A stretch of 64,000 nt of DNA from Streptomyces mashuensis (lineage in GTDB: Bacteria; Actinomycetota; Actinomycetes; Streptomycetales; Streptomycetaceae): NCBI RefSeq assembly GCF_014654785.1, contig NZ_BNBD01000004.1:428611-492610 (forward strand), written 5' to 3'. Positions 20,413 to 27,935 of the stretch are shown one piece after another; the stretch's first letter is position 1, and each line of letters opens with the position of its first letter. The notes below the pieces were generated by a model. The model saw only the letters and a list, made by a program, of their open reading frames with translations. It was not told the origin of the DNA and did no database searches. The position numbers were made by a program, and so were the translations under genes.

Positions 20413-20925
20413 CCCCGGGTGGCGGCCCGGGCGGCCGGGGCCGGGAGCCGGCGCGGCGGGACCTAGGTCCTGATCCGGGCCAATGCCGGAGCAAAGCGGC
20501 AACCGTGACCTAATGCACTTACGTTAGGTCTTGCGCTGATCGCCCATCCTCGTGGCAAAATAGGACAAGGAGTCCGGGAAGGGCTCCTTCCGCTCAAGTA
20601 AGGGCGGATAGTTCGGCATTGCACTTCTTGGCGGGTCTGGTGGCCCCTGATCTGTTTGATCCCACCGTGACTGATCGTCACAGCGGCGTGACTGTCCGCT
20701 ATGGCATGGTCCATCGGCTTCCGTCGAGGTTGAACACCTGAGAGGGCAATTCCATCGGTTTGGCCGACGTGGCTGGACAGATGGTGTAGTTGTAGTGCCG
20801 AGGACAAGCCGTTCGTCCTATAACCGACTCGGCCCGCGTCCGCCATTTCGGGCAACGCGGGTCAAGGTGCAGAATTTAGAGGAAAGAACCGACGTGATGG
20901 TTCGGTTCTCCCGAGGAGGCCGCTC
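20413..20925 (+). promoter_or_regulatory. Long upstream region of bldC with three inverted repeats
   Basis: 513 bases without a supported gene. Inverted repeats are GACCTAA-N10-TTAGGTC (20507-20530), GTGAC-TGATC-GTCAC (20667-20681) and GAACCGA-N9-TCGGTTC (20886-20908). The last lies just before the ribosome binding site. TATAAC near 20820 is a possible -10, but no matching -35 is seen. The length and repeats suggest complex control of bldC or an undetected small RNA. Confidence 0.5.
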
Positions 20926-21132
20926 ATGACCGCTCGCACCCCTGATGCCGAGCCGCTGCTGACCCCGGCTGAGGTTGCCACGATGTTCCGCGTGGACCCG
21001 AAGACGGTCACCCGTTGGGCGAAGGCAGGCAAGCTCACGTCCATCCGCACGCTCGGAGGGCACCGGCGCTACCGCGAGGCAGAGGTCCGCGCCCTGCTGG
21101 CGGGCATTCCCCAGCAGCGCAGCGAGGCCTGA
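20926..21132 (+). CDS. bldC: Developmental regulator BldC (MerR-like)
   Basis: This 68-residue DNA-binding protein consists of one MerR-type winged helix-turn-helix: LLTPAEVATMFRVDPKTVTR, then the wing TLGGHRRYREAEV. It lacks the effector and dimerisation parts of other MerR proteins. BldC represses and activates development genes and holds off premature sporulation, binding as head-to-tail oligomers on direct repeats. ATG at 20926 follows GAGGAGG six bases upstream. The sequence is the one expected for Streptomyces BldC. A T-rich terminator follows 137 bases later. Confidence 0.96.
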   Translation: MTARTPDAEPLLTPAEVATMFRVDPKTVTRWAKAGKLTSIRTLGGHRRYREAEVRALLAGIPQQRSEA

Positions 21133-21269
21133 CAACTGAATGACCGGGTGATTCCGGGGCCCCCAACCCGGCGATCGCCCTTCTGAAGCTCCACAGCACG
21201 ACAGGCACGAAAAGCGATACGGGAGCCTGCCCCAACAGGTTCCCCGCCCACCGACTTGGGCCGGTCGTC

Positions 21270-21311
21270 GATCGCGCTGGACTCCGCCGGGTCCAGCGCG
21301 ATCTCTTTTTT
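21270..21311 (+). terminator. bldC intrinsic terminator
   Basis: GATCGCGCTGGAC pairs with GTCCAGCGCGATC and is followed by TCTTTTTT. A textbook rho-independent terminator, rare in this genome. Confidence 0.9.
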
Positions 21312-21486
21312 GTGCGGGCGCGCGCCGGGAAACGCCTCCGGTGCGGCGCCCGCGAAGCTCCCCCGAAAGGAGGGCCCCCGGCCGCACGGGCCGGCCCGGC
21401 ACCTCCTCCGGTCGGGTGCAATTGCACATATTAAATTGACCGGGTGCCGGAAGGGGCCGAGTTCCCTCATCCGCAAAACTCTTTCG

Positions 21487-21500
21487 GTGACACCTGTCAC
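21487..21500. promoter_or_regulatory. Inverted repeat GTGACA-CC-TGTCAC
   Basis: A perfect six-base palindrome with a two-base centre lies between the bldC terminator and DUF6274. Another TGTCAC follows 14 bases later. The half-site is the same as in the 4278-4314 element. Confidence 0.35.
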
Positions 21501-21598
21501 AACGCGACGGACTTGTCACTCATCGTGCCACTGGGGTAATGAACCGGGGCGTAACGCCACGCCGTTGGTGCCCGGCGCGGTACGGGGCACAGCGCCCT

Positions 21599-21844
21599 TC
21601 AGCGCAGGACGGGCCCGCCGCCCTCGCGCGGCTCGCCACCCGACTCCTGCGCGAGCCGCAGCAGCCGGTGGCACACGGGGCAGTGCCGGGTCAGGTGGCG
21701 GTAGCCGGCGGCCGCGGAGAGGTGGGCGCGCAACAGCGCCCGCGTCGCGTGCCGGATGCCCTCGGCCCGCTGGTCGCCGGTCCGCGGGTCGCCGGCCTGC
21801 CGGTCGCCGGTCCGTGGATCGCCGGTCCGGGTGGTCGTCGTCAT
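21599..21844 (-). CDS. DUF6274 family protein
   Basis: A small protein of 81 residues. The C-terminal half RALLRAHLSAAAGYRHLTRH followed by CPVCHRLLRLA matches DUF6274 as I remember it, a family located beside bldC. The CPVCH and nearby His residues could bind zinc. The N-terminal third is a low-complexity repeat of GDPRTGD-type units, visible in DNA as repeated GGTCGCCGGTC blocks, and is unlikely to be structured. ATG at 21844 follows a GGGAGG site 11 bases upstream. Function is unknown. Confidence 0.65.
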   Translation of the reverse strand: MTTTTRTGDPRTGDRQAGDPRTGDQRAEGIRHATRALLRAHLSAAAGYRHLTRHCPVCHRLLRLAQESGGEPREGGGPVLR

Positions 21845-21907
21845 CGAGCGCAGCACCTCCCACCCACTGGGTACCCCTGGCACGTGTCGCAGTCAAGGAC
21901 GAACGCA

Positions 21908-21945
21908 GAAGGCCCGGATCCGTCGTACGACGGATCCGGGCCTTC
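21908..21945 (-). terminator. Palindromic terminator of tRNA-Asp
   Basis: GAAGGCCCGGATCCGTCG, then TA, then the mirror arm: a 38-base perfect palindrome immediately beyond the tRNA 3' end. Confidence 0.8.
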
Positions 21946-21953
21946 AACCGGTG

Positions 21954-22028
21954 CGGTCCTGACGGGATTTGAACCCGCGGCCTCCACCTTGACAGGGTGG
22001 CGAGCACTCCAAACTGCTCCACAGGACC
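21954..22028 (-). tRNA. tRNA-Asp(GUC), copy 1
   Basis: The 75-base cloverleaf has acceptor GGTCCTG/CAGGACC. Anticodon stem CCACC/GGTGG closes loop CTGTCAA (anticodon GUC), and the T loop is TTCAAAT. It is identical to 26386-26460. It lies just beyond the end of hrpA. Confidence 0.95.
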
Positions 22029-22136
22029 TTGCTGTGCTTTCCCCTTCCGGGGGCTGCGAAGCAAGACTCTACAGCAGGTCAGGGGGTGCGGTCGAACCAG
22101 CGCGGTGAGGCGTGCGGCACACGCCCCCCACCCGTC

Positions 22137-25100
22137 TCAGGGCGCCAGCTTGTCGATCGCCTTCACGATGCGCTTGTCCGACACCGGGTACGCCGTGCCG
22201 AGCGCGTGCGCGAAGTAGCTCACCCGCAGCTCCTCGATCATCCAGCGGATCTCCCGGGCCTCCGCCGGCACCGGCCGCCCCTTCGGGAACTGCTCCAGCA
22301 GCCACGCGTACTCGTCCTGCATCTCGTGCACCTTGGCCATCCGCGCCCGGTCCCGCTCGCCGCCCGTCGGCAGCTGCGTCAGCCGGCGGTCCACCGCCAC
22401 CAGGTACCGCAGCAGGTCCGGCAGCCGCCGTACGCCGTGCTCCGTCACGAACCCCGGCTTGACGAGCGCCGACAGCTGCTCCCTGATGTCCGCCAGGGAC
22501 GTCAGCAGCACCGGGCTGTTCGTCGCCTTCAGCCGGCGCTCGCACGCCTGCCAGGCGGCCAGCACCTCCTGCACCCGGCGGACGGTCAGCAGCGTCTCGT
22601 CCACGATGTCGGCCCGCACCGCGTCGAACAGCTTCCGGAAGGACTCCTCGTCCCACGCCGGGCCGCCGTGCGCCGCGATCAGCTTGTCCGCCGCACCCGC
22701 GACGCAGTCGTCGAACAGCGCCTGCACCGAGCCGTGCGGATTGGCCGACAGCGCCAGCTTCTGCTGGTTGCCCAGCTTGTCCTGGGCGAACTTCGCCGGG
22801 TTCGACGGCAGGTTCAGCAGGACCAGCCGGCGCGTACCGCGCCACATCGCCTCCCGCTGCTCCTCCTCCGTGTCGAAGAGCCGTACGGCCACCGAGGCAC
22901 CCTCGTCCACCAGCGCCGGGTACGCCTTGACCGGCTGGCCCGCGCGCCGCGTCTCGAAGGTGCGCGGCAGCGTGCCGATCGTCCACGACGTCAGGCCCGA
23001 GCGCTGCTCGGGCGCCGCGGCACCGCCACCGGCGGCCCCGGACCCGGCCTTCGCGCCCCGGGTGCCCTTCGCGCCCTTGGCGGCCGTCGTGGCCTCCTCG
23101 AAGGCCCTGCTGATCGCCGCCTGCGTCTTCGGCTTGAGCCGGACCCGCAGCTCCTCCAGGTCCTTGTCCTCGGCGATTTTCCGGCGGCGCTCGTCGACGA
23201 CCCGGAACGTGATCTTGAGGTGGTCGGGGACGCGGCCGGCGTCGAAGTCCTCCGGCTCCACCCGGACACCCGTCATCCGGTGCAGCCGGTGCGCCAGCGC
23301 CACCGTCAGCGGCTGCTCCGGCACCTCCCCGCCCAGCTCCGCCAGGAACCGCTGCGCATAGTTCGGCGCGGGCACGCAGTGCCGCCGCACCGCCTTCGGC
23401 AGCGACCGGATCAGCTCCGTCACCAGCTGCTCCCGCAGCCCCGGGATCTGCCAGTCGAAACCGTCGGCCGACACCTGGTTGAGCACCTGGAGCGGCACAT
23501 GCACCGTCACGCCGTCCGCGTCCGCCCCCGGCTCGAACTGGTACGTGACCTTGAACTTCAGCCGGCCCTGCCGCCACGCGTCCGGGTAGTCGGCCTTGGT
23601 GACCGCCTCCGCGTTCTCGTTGATGAGCATCGAGTGCTCGAAGTCGAGCAGCTGCGGCTCCTCGCGCTGCTTGTGCTTCCACCACGAGTCGAAGTGCGCG
23701 CCCGAGACCACGTGCTCCGGCAGCCGCTGGTCGTAGAAGTCGAACAGCGTCTCGTCGTCCACGAGGATGCCGCGGCGCCGGGCCCGGTGCTCCAGCTCCT
23801 CGACCTCCTCCAGCAACTTGCGGTTGTCGTGGAAGAAGCGGTGGTGCGTCCGCCAGTCGCCCTCCACCAGCGCGTGCCGGATGAACAGCTCACGGCTGGT
23901 CTCCGGGTCGATCCGGCCGTAGGTGACCTTGCGCTGCGCCACGATCGGCACGCCGTAGAGCGTCACCCGCTCGTACGCCATCACCGCCGCCTGCTTCTGC
24001 TCCCAGTGCGGCTCGCTGTACGTGCGCTTCACCAGGTGCTGCGCCAGCGGCTCGACCCACTCGGGCTCGATGCGCGCGTTCACCCGCGCCCACAGCCGGG
24101 ACGTCTCCACCAGCTCCGCCGACATCACCCAGCGCGGCGGCTTCTTGAACAGCGCCGACCCGGGGAACACGGCGAACTTGGCACTCCGCGCCCCCAGGTA
24201 CTCGTTGTTCTTGTCGGTGTCCTTCAGGCCGATGTGGGAGAGCAGACCCGCCAGCAGCGACTGGTGCACACGGTCCGCCGGGGCCTCGTCCTCCGACAGG
24301 TGGATGCCCATGCCCTTGGCGACCGTACGCAGCTGGTAGTAGATGTCCTGCCACTCACGTATGCGCAGGTAGTTCAGGTACTCCTGCTTGCACATCCGGC
24401 GGAACGCCGACGACGACAGCGTCTTCTGCTGCTCGCGCACGTACCGCCACAGGTTCAGGAAGGCGAGGAAGTCGCTCGTCTCGTCCTTGAACCGGGCGTG
24501 CTGCTGGTCGGCCTGCTGCTGCTTCTCCGCCGGCCGCTCCCGCGGGTCCTGGATCGACAGCGCCGCCGCGATCACCATCACCTCGCGGACACAGCCGTTC
24601 TTGTCGGCCTCCAGCACCATCCGCGCCAGCCGCGGGTCCACCGGCAGCTGCGCCAGCTTCCGGCCCAGCGGCGTCAGCCGCTTCTTCGGGTCCTTCTGCT
24701 CCGGGTCCAGCGCGCCCAGCTCCTGGAGCAGGGCCACACCGTCCTTGATGTTGCGCCGGTCCGGCGCGTCGATGAACGGGAACTTCTCGATGTCGCCCAG
24801 GCCGGCCGCGGTCATCTGGAGGATGACGGACGCGAGGTTCGTGCGCAGGATCTCGGCGTCGGTGAACTCCGGCCGGGAGAGGAAGTCGTCCTCCGCGTAC
24901 AGCCGGATGCAGATGCCGTCGCTCGTCCGGCCGCAGCGGCCCTTGCGCTGGTTGGCGCTGGCCTGCGAGACCGGCTCGATCGGCAGCCGCTGCACCTTCG
25001 TGCGGTGGCTGTAGCGCGAGATCCGGGCGAAGCCCGGGTCGATCACGTACTTGATGCCCGGCACCGTCAGCGACGTCTCGGCGACGTTCGTCGCCAGCAC

Positions 25101-26147
25101 GATGCGGTGCAGCGTCTGGTTGCCCGGCCGCTGGAAGACCCGGTGCTGCTCCGCGTGCGACAGCCGCGCGTACAGCGGCAGGATCTCCGTGAACGGCAGC
25201 TTCTTCTTCTCCAGCGCGTCCGCCGTGTCGCGGATCTCGCGCTCACCGGAGAGGAAGACGAGGACGTCGCCCGGCCCCTCGCGGCGCAGCTCGTCCACGG
25301 CGTCGCAGATCGCGGTGATCTGGTCGCGGTCCGCGTCGCCGCTCTCCTCTTCGAGGAGCGGCCGGTAGCGGACCTCCACCGGGTACGTCCGCCCGCTGAC
25401 CTCCACGATCGGCGCATCGCCGAAGTGGCGGGAGAAGCGCTCCGGGTCGATCGTCGCCGACGTGATCACGACCTTGAGGTCGGGGCGCCGGGGGAGCAGC
25501 TGGGCCAGATAGCCGAGCAGGAAGTCGATGTTGAGGCTGCGCTCGTGCGCCTCGTCGATGATGATCGTGTCGTACTGGCGCAGGTCACGGTCGGTCTGGA
25601 TCTCCGCCAGCAGGATGCCGTCGGTCATCAGCTTGACCATGGTCGTGTCGCCGACCTGGTCCGTGAACCGCACCTTCCAGCCCACCGCCTCGCCCAGCGG
25701 CGTCCGCAGCTCCTCGGCCACGCGCTCCGCCACCGTACGGGCGGCGATCCGGCGCGGCTGGGTGTGACCGATCACACCCCGTACGCCGCGGCCCAGCTCC
25801 AGGCAGATCTTGGGGATCTGGGTGGTCTTGCCCGAACCCGTCTCACCCGCGACGATCACGACCTGGTGGTCGCGTATCGCCCGGAGGATGTCGTCCTTCT
25901 TCTGGCTGACCGGCAGCGCCTCGGGGTAGCTGATCTCCGGTACGGCCGCACGGCGGGCCGCCACGCGCAGCTCGGCGGCGCCGGTCTCCGCCGCGATCTC
26001 GGCCAGGACGGCGGCCCTGGCCTCGGGCTTGCGGATACGGCGCGCCCCGTCCAGCCGGCGGCCCAGCCGCTGCGCGTCGCGCAACGTCAGCTCGGGCAGG
26101 CGGGCGGCCAGGTCGGCGAAAGTGGCGGTGGCAGGCTGCGTAGACAT
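22137..26147 (-). CDS. hrpA: ATP-dependent RNA helicase HrpA
   Basis: This 1336-residue DEAH-box helicase is close to the E. coli length of about 1300. The helicase core has GETGSGKTTQ (residues 101-110), IIIDEAHERS, SATIDPERFSRHFG and the C-terminal core motif QRKGRCGRTSDGICIRLY. A helicase-associated domain and a long DUF3418-type C-terminus follow. HrpA-type helicases act on mRNA, and in E. coli they resolve stalled ribosomes. ATG at 26147 (MSTQPATATFADL) is preferred; upstream Met codons sit in a Pro/Arg-rich stretch. The gene lies between tRNA genes on the same strand. tRNA-Asp copy 1 lies about 110 bases downstream. Confidence 0.93.
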   Translation of the reverse strand: MSTQPATATFADLAARLPELTLRDAQRLGRRLDGARRIRKPEARAAVLAEIAAETGAAELRVAARRAAVPEISYPEALPVSQKKDDILRAIRDHQVVIVAGETGSGKTTQIPKICLELGRGVRGVIGHTQPRRIAARTVAERVAEELRTPLGEAVGWKVRFTDQVGDTTMVKLMTDGILLAEIQTDRDLRQYDTIIIDEAHERSLNIDFLLGYLAQLLPRRPDLKVVITSATIDPERFSRHFGDAPIVEVSGRTYPVEVRYRPLLEEESGDADRDQITAICDAVDELRREGPGDVLVFLSGEREIRDTADALEKKKLPFTEILPLYARLSHAEQHRVFQRPGNQTLHRIVLATNVAETSLTVPGIKYVIDPGFARISRYSHRTKVQRLPIEPVSQASANQRKGRCGRTSDGICIRLYAEDDFLSRPEFTDAEILRTNLASVILQMTAAGLGDIEKFPFIDAPDRRNIKDGVALLQELGALDPEQKDPKKRLTPLGRKLAQLPVDPRLARMVLEADKNGCVREVMVIAAALSIQDPRERPAEKQQQADQQHARFKDETSDFLAFLNLWRYVREQQKTLSSSAFRRMCKQEYLNYLRIREWQDIYYQLRTVAKGMGIHLSEDEAPADRVHQSLLAGLLSHIGLKDTDKNNEYLGARSAKFAVFPGSALFKKPPRWVMSAELVETSRLWARVNARIEPEWVEPLAQHLVKRTYSEPHWEQKQAAVMAYERVTLYGVPIVAQRKVTYGRIDPETSRELFIRHALVEGDWRTHHRFFHDNRKLLEEVEELEHRARRRGILVDDETLFDFYDQRLPEHVVSGAHFDSWWKHKQREEPQLLDFEHSMLINENAEAVTKADYPDAWRQGRLKFKVTYQFEPGADADGVTVHVPLQVLNQVSADGFDWQIPGLREQLVTELIRSLPKAVRRHCVPAPNYAQRFLAELGGEVPEQPLTVALAHRLHRMTGVRVEPEDFDAGRVPDHLKITFRVVDERRRKIAEDKDLEELRVRLKPKTQAAISRAFEEATTAAKGAKGTRGAKAGSGAAGGGAAAPEQRSGLTSWTIGTLPRTFETRRAGQPVKAYPALVDEGASVAVRLFDTEEEQREAMWRGTRRLVLLNLPSNPAKFAQDKLGNQQKLALSANPHGSVQALFDDCVAGAADKLIAAHGGPAWDEESFRKLFDAVRADIVDETLLTVRRVQEVLAAWQACERRLKATNSPVLLTSLADIREQLSALVKPGFVTEHGVRRLPDLLRYLVAVDRRLTQLPTGGERDRARMAKVHEMQDEYAWLLEQFPKGRPVPAEAREIRWMIEELRVSYFAHALGTAYPVSDKRIVKAIDKLAP

Positions 26148-26257
26148 ACGCCACCCAGCATCGCACCAGCCCCGGGCGGGGGGCGAACGCATTTGGGGCG
26201 GGGGCGGGGACGTGGGCGGCGGGCCGGAATGGAAAGGGGGCGCGGGCCGGAAAACAC

Positions 26258-26287
26258 TGAGGCCCCCATCTCGCGATGGGGGCCTCA
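26258..26287 (-). terminator. Terminator of the Glu-Asp-Phe tRNA cluster
   Basis: TGAGGCCCCCATC-TCGC-GATGGGGGCCTCA, a 13-pair hairpin right after tRNA-Phe on the minus strand. Confidence 0.85.
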
Positions 26288-26290
26288 CTG

Positions 26291-26364
26291 TGGCTGGGGC
26301 CGGGGTCGAACCGGCGACCTTCCGCTTTTCAGGCGGACGCTCGTACCAACTGAGCTACCCAGCC
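26291..26364 (-). tRNA. tRNA-Phe(GAA)
   Basis: The 74-base cloverleaf has acceptor GGCTGGG/CCCAGCC. Anticodon stem TCCGC/GCGGA closes loop CTGAAAA (anticodon GAA), and the T loop is TTCGACC. It is the last tRNA of the cluster. Confidence 0.95.
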
Positions 26365-26385
26365 GAGCGACCACGAGGGTCGCAG

Positions 26386-26460
26386 CGGTCCTGACGGGAT
26401 TTGAACCCGCGGCCTCCACCTTGACAGGGTGGCGAGCACTCCAAACTGCTCCACAGGACC
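26386..26460 (-). tRNA. tRNA-Asp(GUC), copy 2
   Basis: Identical in sequence to the gene at 21954-22028. It is the middle gene of the Glu-Asp-Phe cluster. Confidence 0.95.
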
Positions 26461-26510
26461 TTGCTTCATCCGGTCGGTGCGCGAGAACAAGTCTCGCACA
26501 CGTTCCAGGG

Positions 26511-26583
26511 TGCCCCCAACGGGATTCGAACCCGTGCTACCGCCTTGAAAGGGCGGCGTCCTGGGCCACTAGACGATGAGGGC
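26511..26583 (-). tRNA. tRNA-Glu(UUC)
   Basis: The 73-base cloverleaf has acceptor GCCCTCA paired with TGGGGGC (two G-T wobble pairs). The anticodon loop CTTTCAA gives UUC, and the T loop is TTCGAAT. It is the first tRNA of the cluster. Confidence 0.94.
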
Positions 26584-26732
26584 TGATGGCCCACCTGGGC
26601 GCCTCGTCGGCGCCTCGGGGACGTGAGAAGCATATGGGATGCGAGGAGGTATCGCCAAAACGGTTTGCCGCGGGGTTTGCGGCGGCCCCGCCCGGAGGGG
26701 TCCCGGCGGCCCCGCGCGGGGACAATGGCGGC

Positions 26733-27083
26733 GTGCTGGAGATGACGCGCGAGGAGTTCGAGGAACTGGTCGCCGAGGGCCTGGACCGGATCCCGCCGGA
26801 GCTGACGCGGCTGATGGACAACGTCGCCGTGTTCGTCGAGGACGAGCCCGAGGGGGACCACCCCGACCTGCTCGGCCTGTACGAGGGCACGCCGATCACC
26901 GAGCGCGGCGAGTGGTACGCCGGGGTGCTGCCCGACCGGATCACGATCTACCGCGGCCCGACGCTGCGCATGTGCGCGACGCGGGAGGAGGTCGTGGAGG
27001 AGGTCGAGGTGACGGTGGTTCACGAGGTCGCCCACCACTTCGGCATCGACGACGACCGGCTGCACGCCCTGGGCTACGGCTGA
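26733..27083 (+). CDS. Minimal zincin metallopeptidase family protein
   Basis: This 116-residue protein is of the small metallopeptidase/zincin-like family (formerly DUF1025). The zinc motif HExxHxxGxxD is complete as HEVAHHFGIDD near the C-terminus. The N-terminal part reads MTREEFEELVAEGLDRIPPE and LMDNVAVFVEDEPEGD, and GLYEGTP lies in the middle, all typical. GTG at 26733 gives the usual N-terminus. A -10-like GACAAT ends seven bases upstream and no ribosome binding site is seen, so the mRNA may be leaderless. Substrate is unknown. It is divergent from the tRNA cluster. Confidence 0.85.
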   Translation: MLEMTREEFEELVAEGLDRIPPELTRLMDNVAVFVEDEPEGDHPDLLGLYEGTPITERGEWYAGVLPDRITIYRGPTLRMCATREEVVEEVEVTVVHEVAHHFGIDDDRLHALGYG

Positions 27084-27178
27084 CGGGCACGGGGACGCCG
27101 CCCCGCCCGCGTGTCCTGCGCGGCCCGGCGCCAGTTGGGCAGGGGGCATGTCCCCTGCATCAGAAGGCGGTCCCACCC

Positions 27179-27691
27179 ATGCGCCCACCCCTGCGCGCAC
27201 CCTCAGCGCACGCGACAGCGTTCACCCGGCTCGCGGCCGTGGCCGCGGCCACCCTGGCCCTGGGCGGGTGCATGAGCGTGAGCGACCCGGGACACCCCTC
27301 GCCCTCGGAGGCGGCCAGGCACCGCGAGGCGGGCTCGGACCCCGACGGGGGCCTGCGGATGCCGGGCGGCCGGCCGGGCCGGGCCGACAACAAGGCGGCG
27401 AAGGGCGGGGCGAGCGGCAGCCCCGCGGCGAAGGGCGGCCGCTCCGGTACGCCGTCGGCGAGCCCGTCGGCGGCGGAGAGCTCCCCGCCGCCGGGGCGGG
27501 CCGGGAAGCCCGCCGGGCCGTCCCGGCCGACGGCCGGCCCGGCGCCGGCCACGCAGGGCCCGGCGCGGCCGCCGGCGCCCTCCCAGCCGCCCACCCAGCC
27601 CCCGGTCACCCAGGCGCCGCCGACCCCGCCCTCGCAGCAGCCCCCCACGACGCAGCCGCCCTCGCAGCCGGGTCCGGGGCAGTCGTCGTAA
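27179..27691 (+). CDS. Proline-rich lipoprotein
   Basis: A secreted lipoprotein of 170 residues. A signal peptide has Arg residues near the start, a hydrophobic stretch LAAVAAATLALGG and the lipobox Cys in LGGC near residue 31. The mature part is almost wholly Pro, Ser, Gly, Thr and Gln, ending in PPTTQPPSQPG-type repeats. It should be an extended tether in the cell envelope rather than a folded domain. An AAGGCGG site precedes ATG at 27179. Other open frames here are longer but lack this signal and codon bias. Function is unknown. Confidence 0.6.
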   Translation: MRPPLRAPSAHATAFTRLAAVAAATLALGGCMSVSDPGHPSPSEAARHREAGSDPDGGLRMPGGRPGRADNKAAKGGASGSPAAKGGRSGTPSASPSAAESSPPPGRAGKPAGPSRPTAGPAPATQGPARPPAPSQPPTQPPVTQAPPTPPSQQPPTTQPPSQPGPGQSS

Positions 27692-27725
27692 CCCGTCGCC
27701 GTAACCCGCCGCCGTAACCCGTCCG
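27687..27725 (+). repeat. Three 13-base tandem repeats, CGTAACCCG(C/T)CGC type
   Basis: CGTAACCC recurs at 27687, 27700 and 27713, overlapping the lipoprotein stop codon (TAA in the first copy). Confidence 0.6.
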
Positions 27726-27935
27726 GCCCCTCCGACCTGGGGGGCTTGCGCTCCGGGCCCAGGAGTGCGTATGGTGGCAGATCGTTTGATCCCATTTGCC
27801 CGGCGCCCTGTGAGAAGCGCGTCGTGTGGCGCGTTCCTTACCTTGCCGTGGCTGACCGCATCGAGGCGGTCATTTGTGAAGCCGACACGGAGTACTGGGC
27901 GCGTGCCGAAACTCCGGAAGGTTTTCGCATTTCGC

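Noticed and set aside
24020..25420. Plus-strand Ser/Arg-rich frames across hrpA
   Set aside because: They are shadows of the helicase gene, whose motifs and length are unambiguous on the minus strand.
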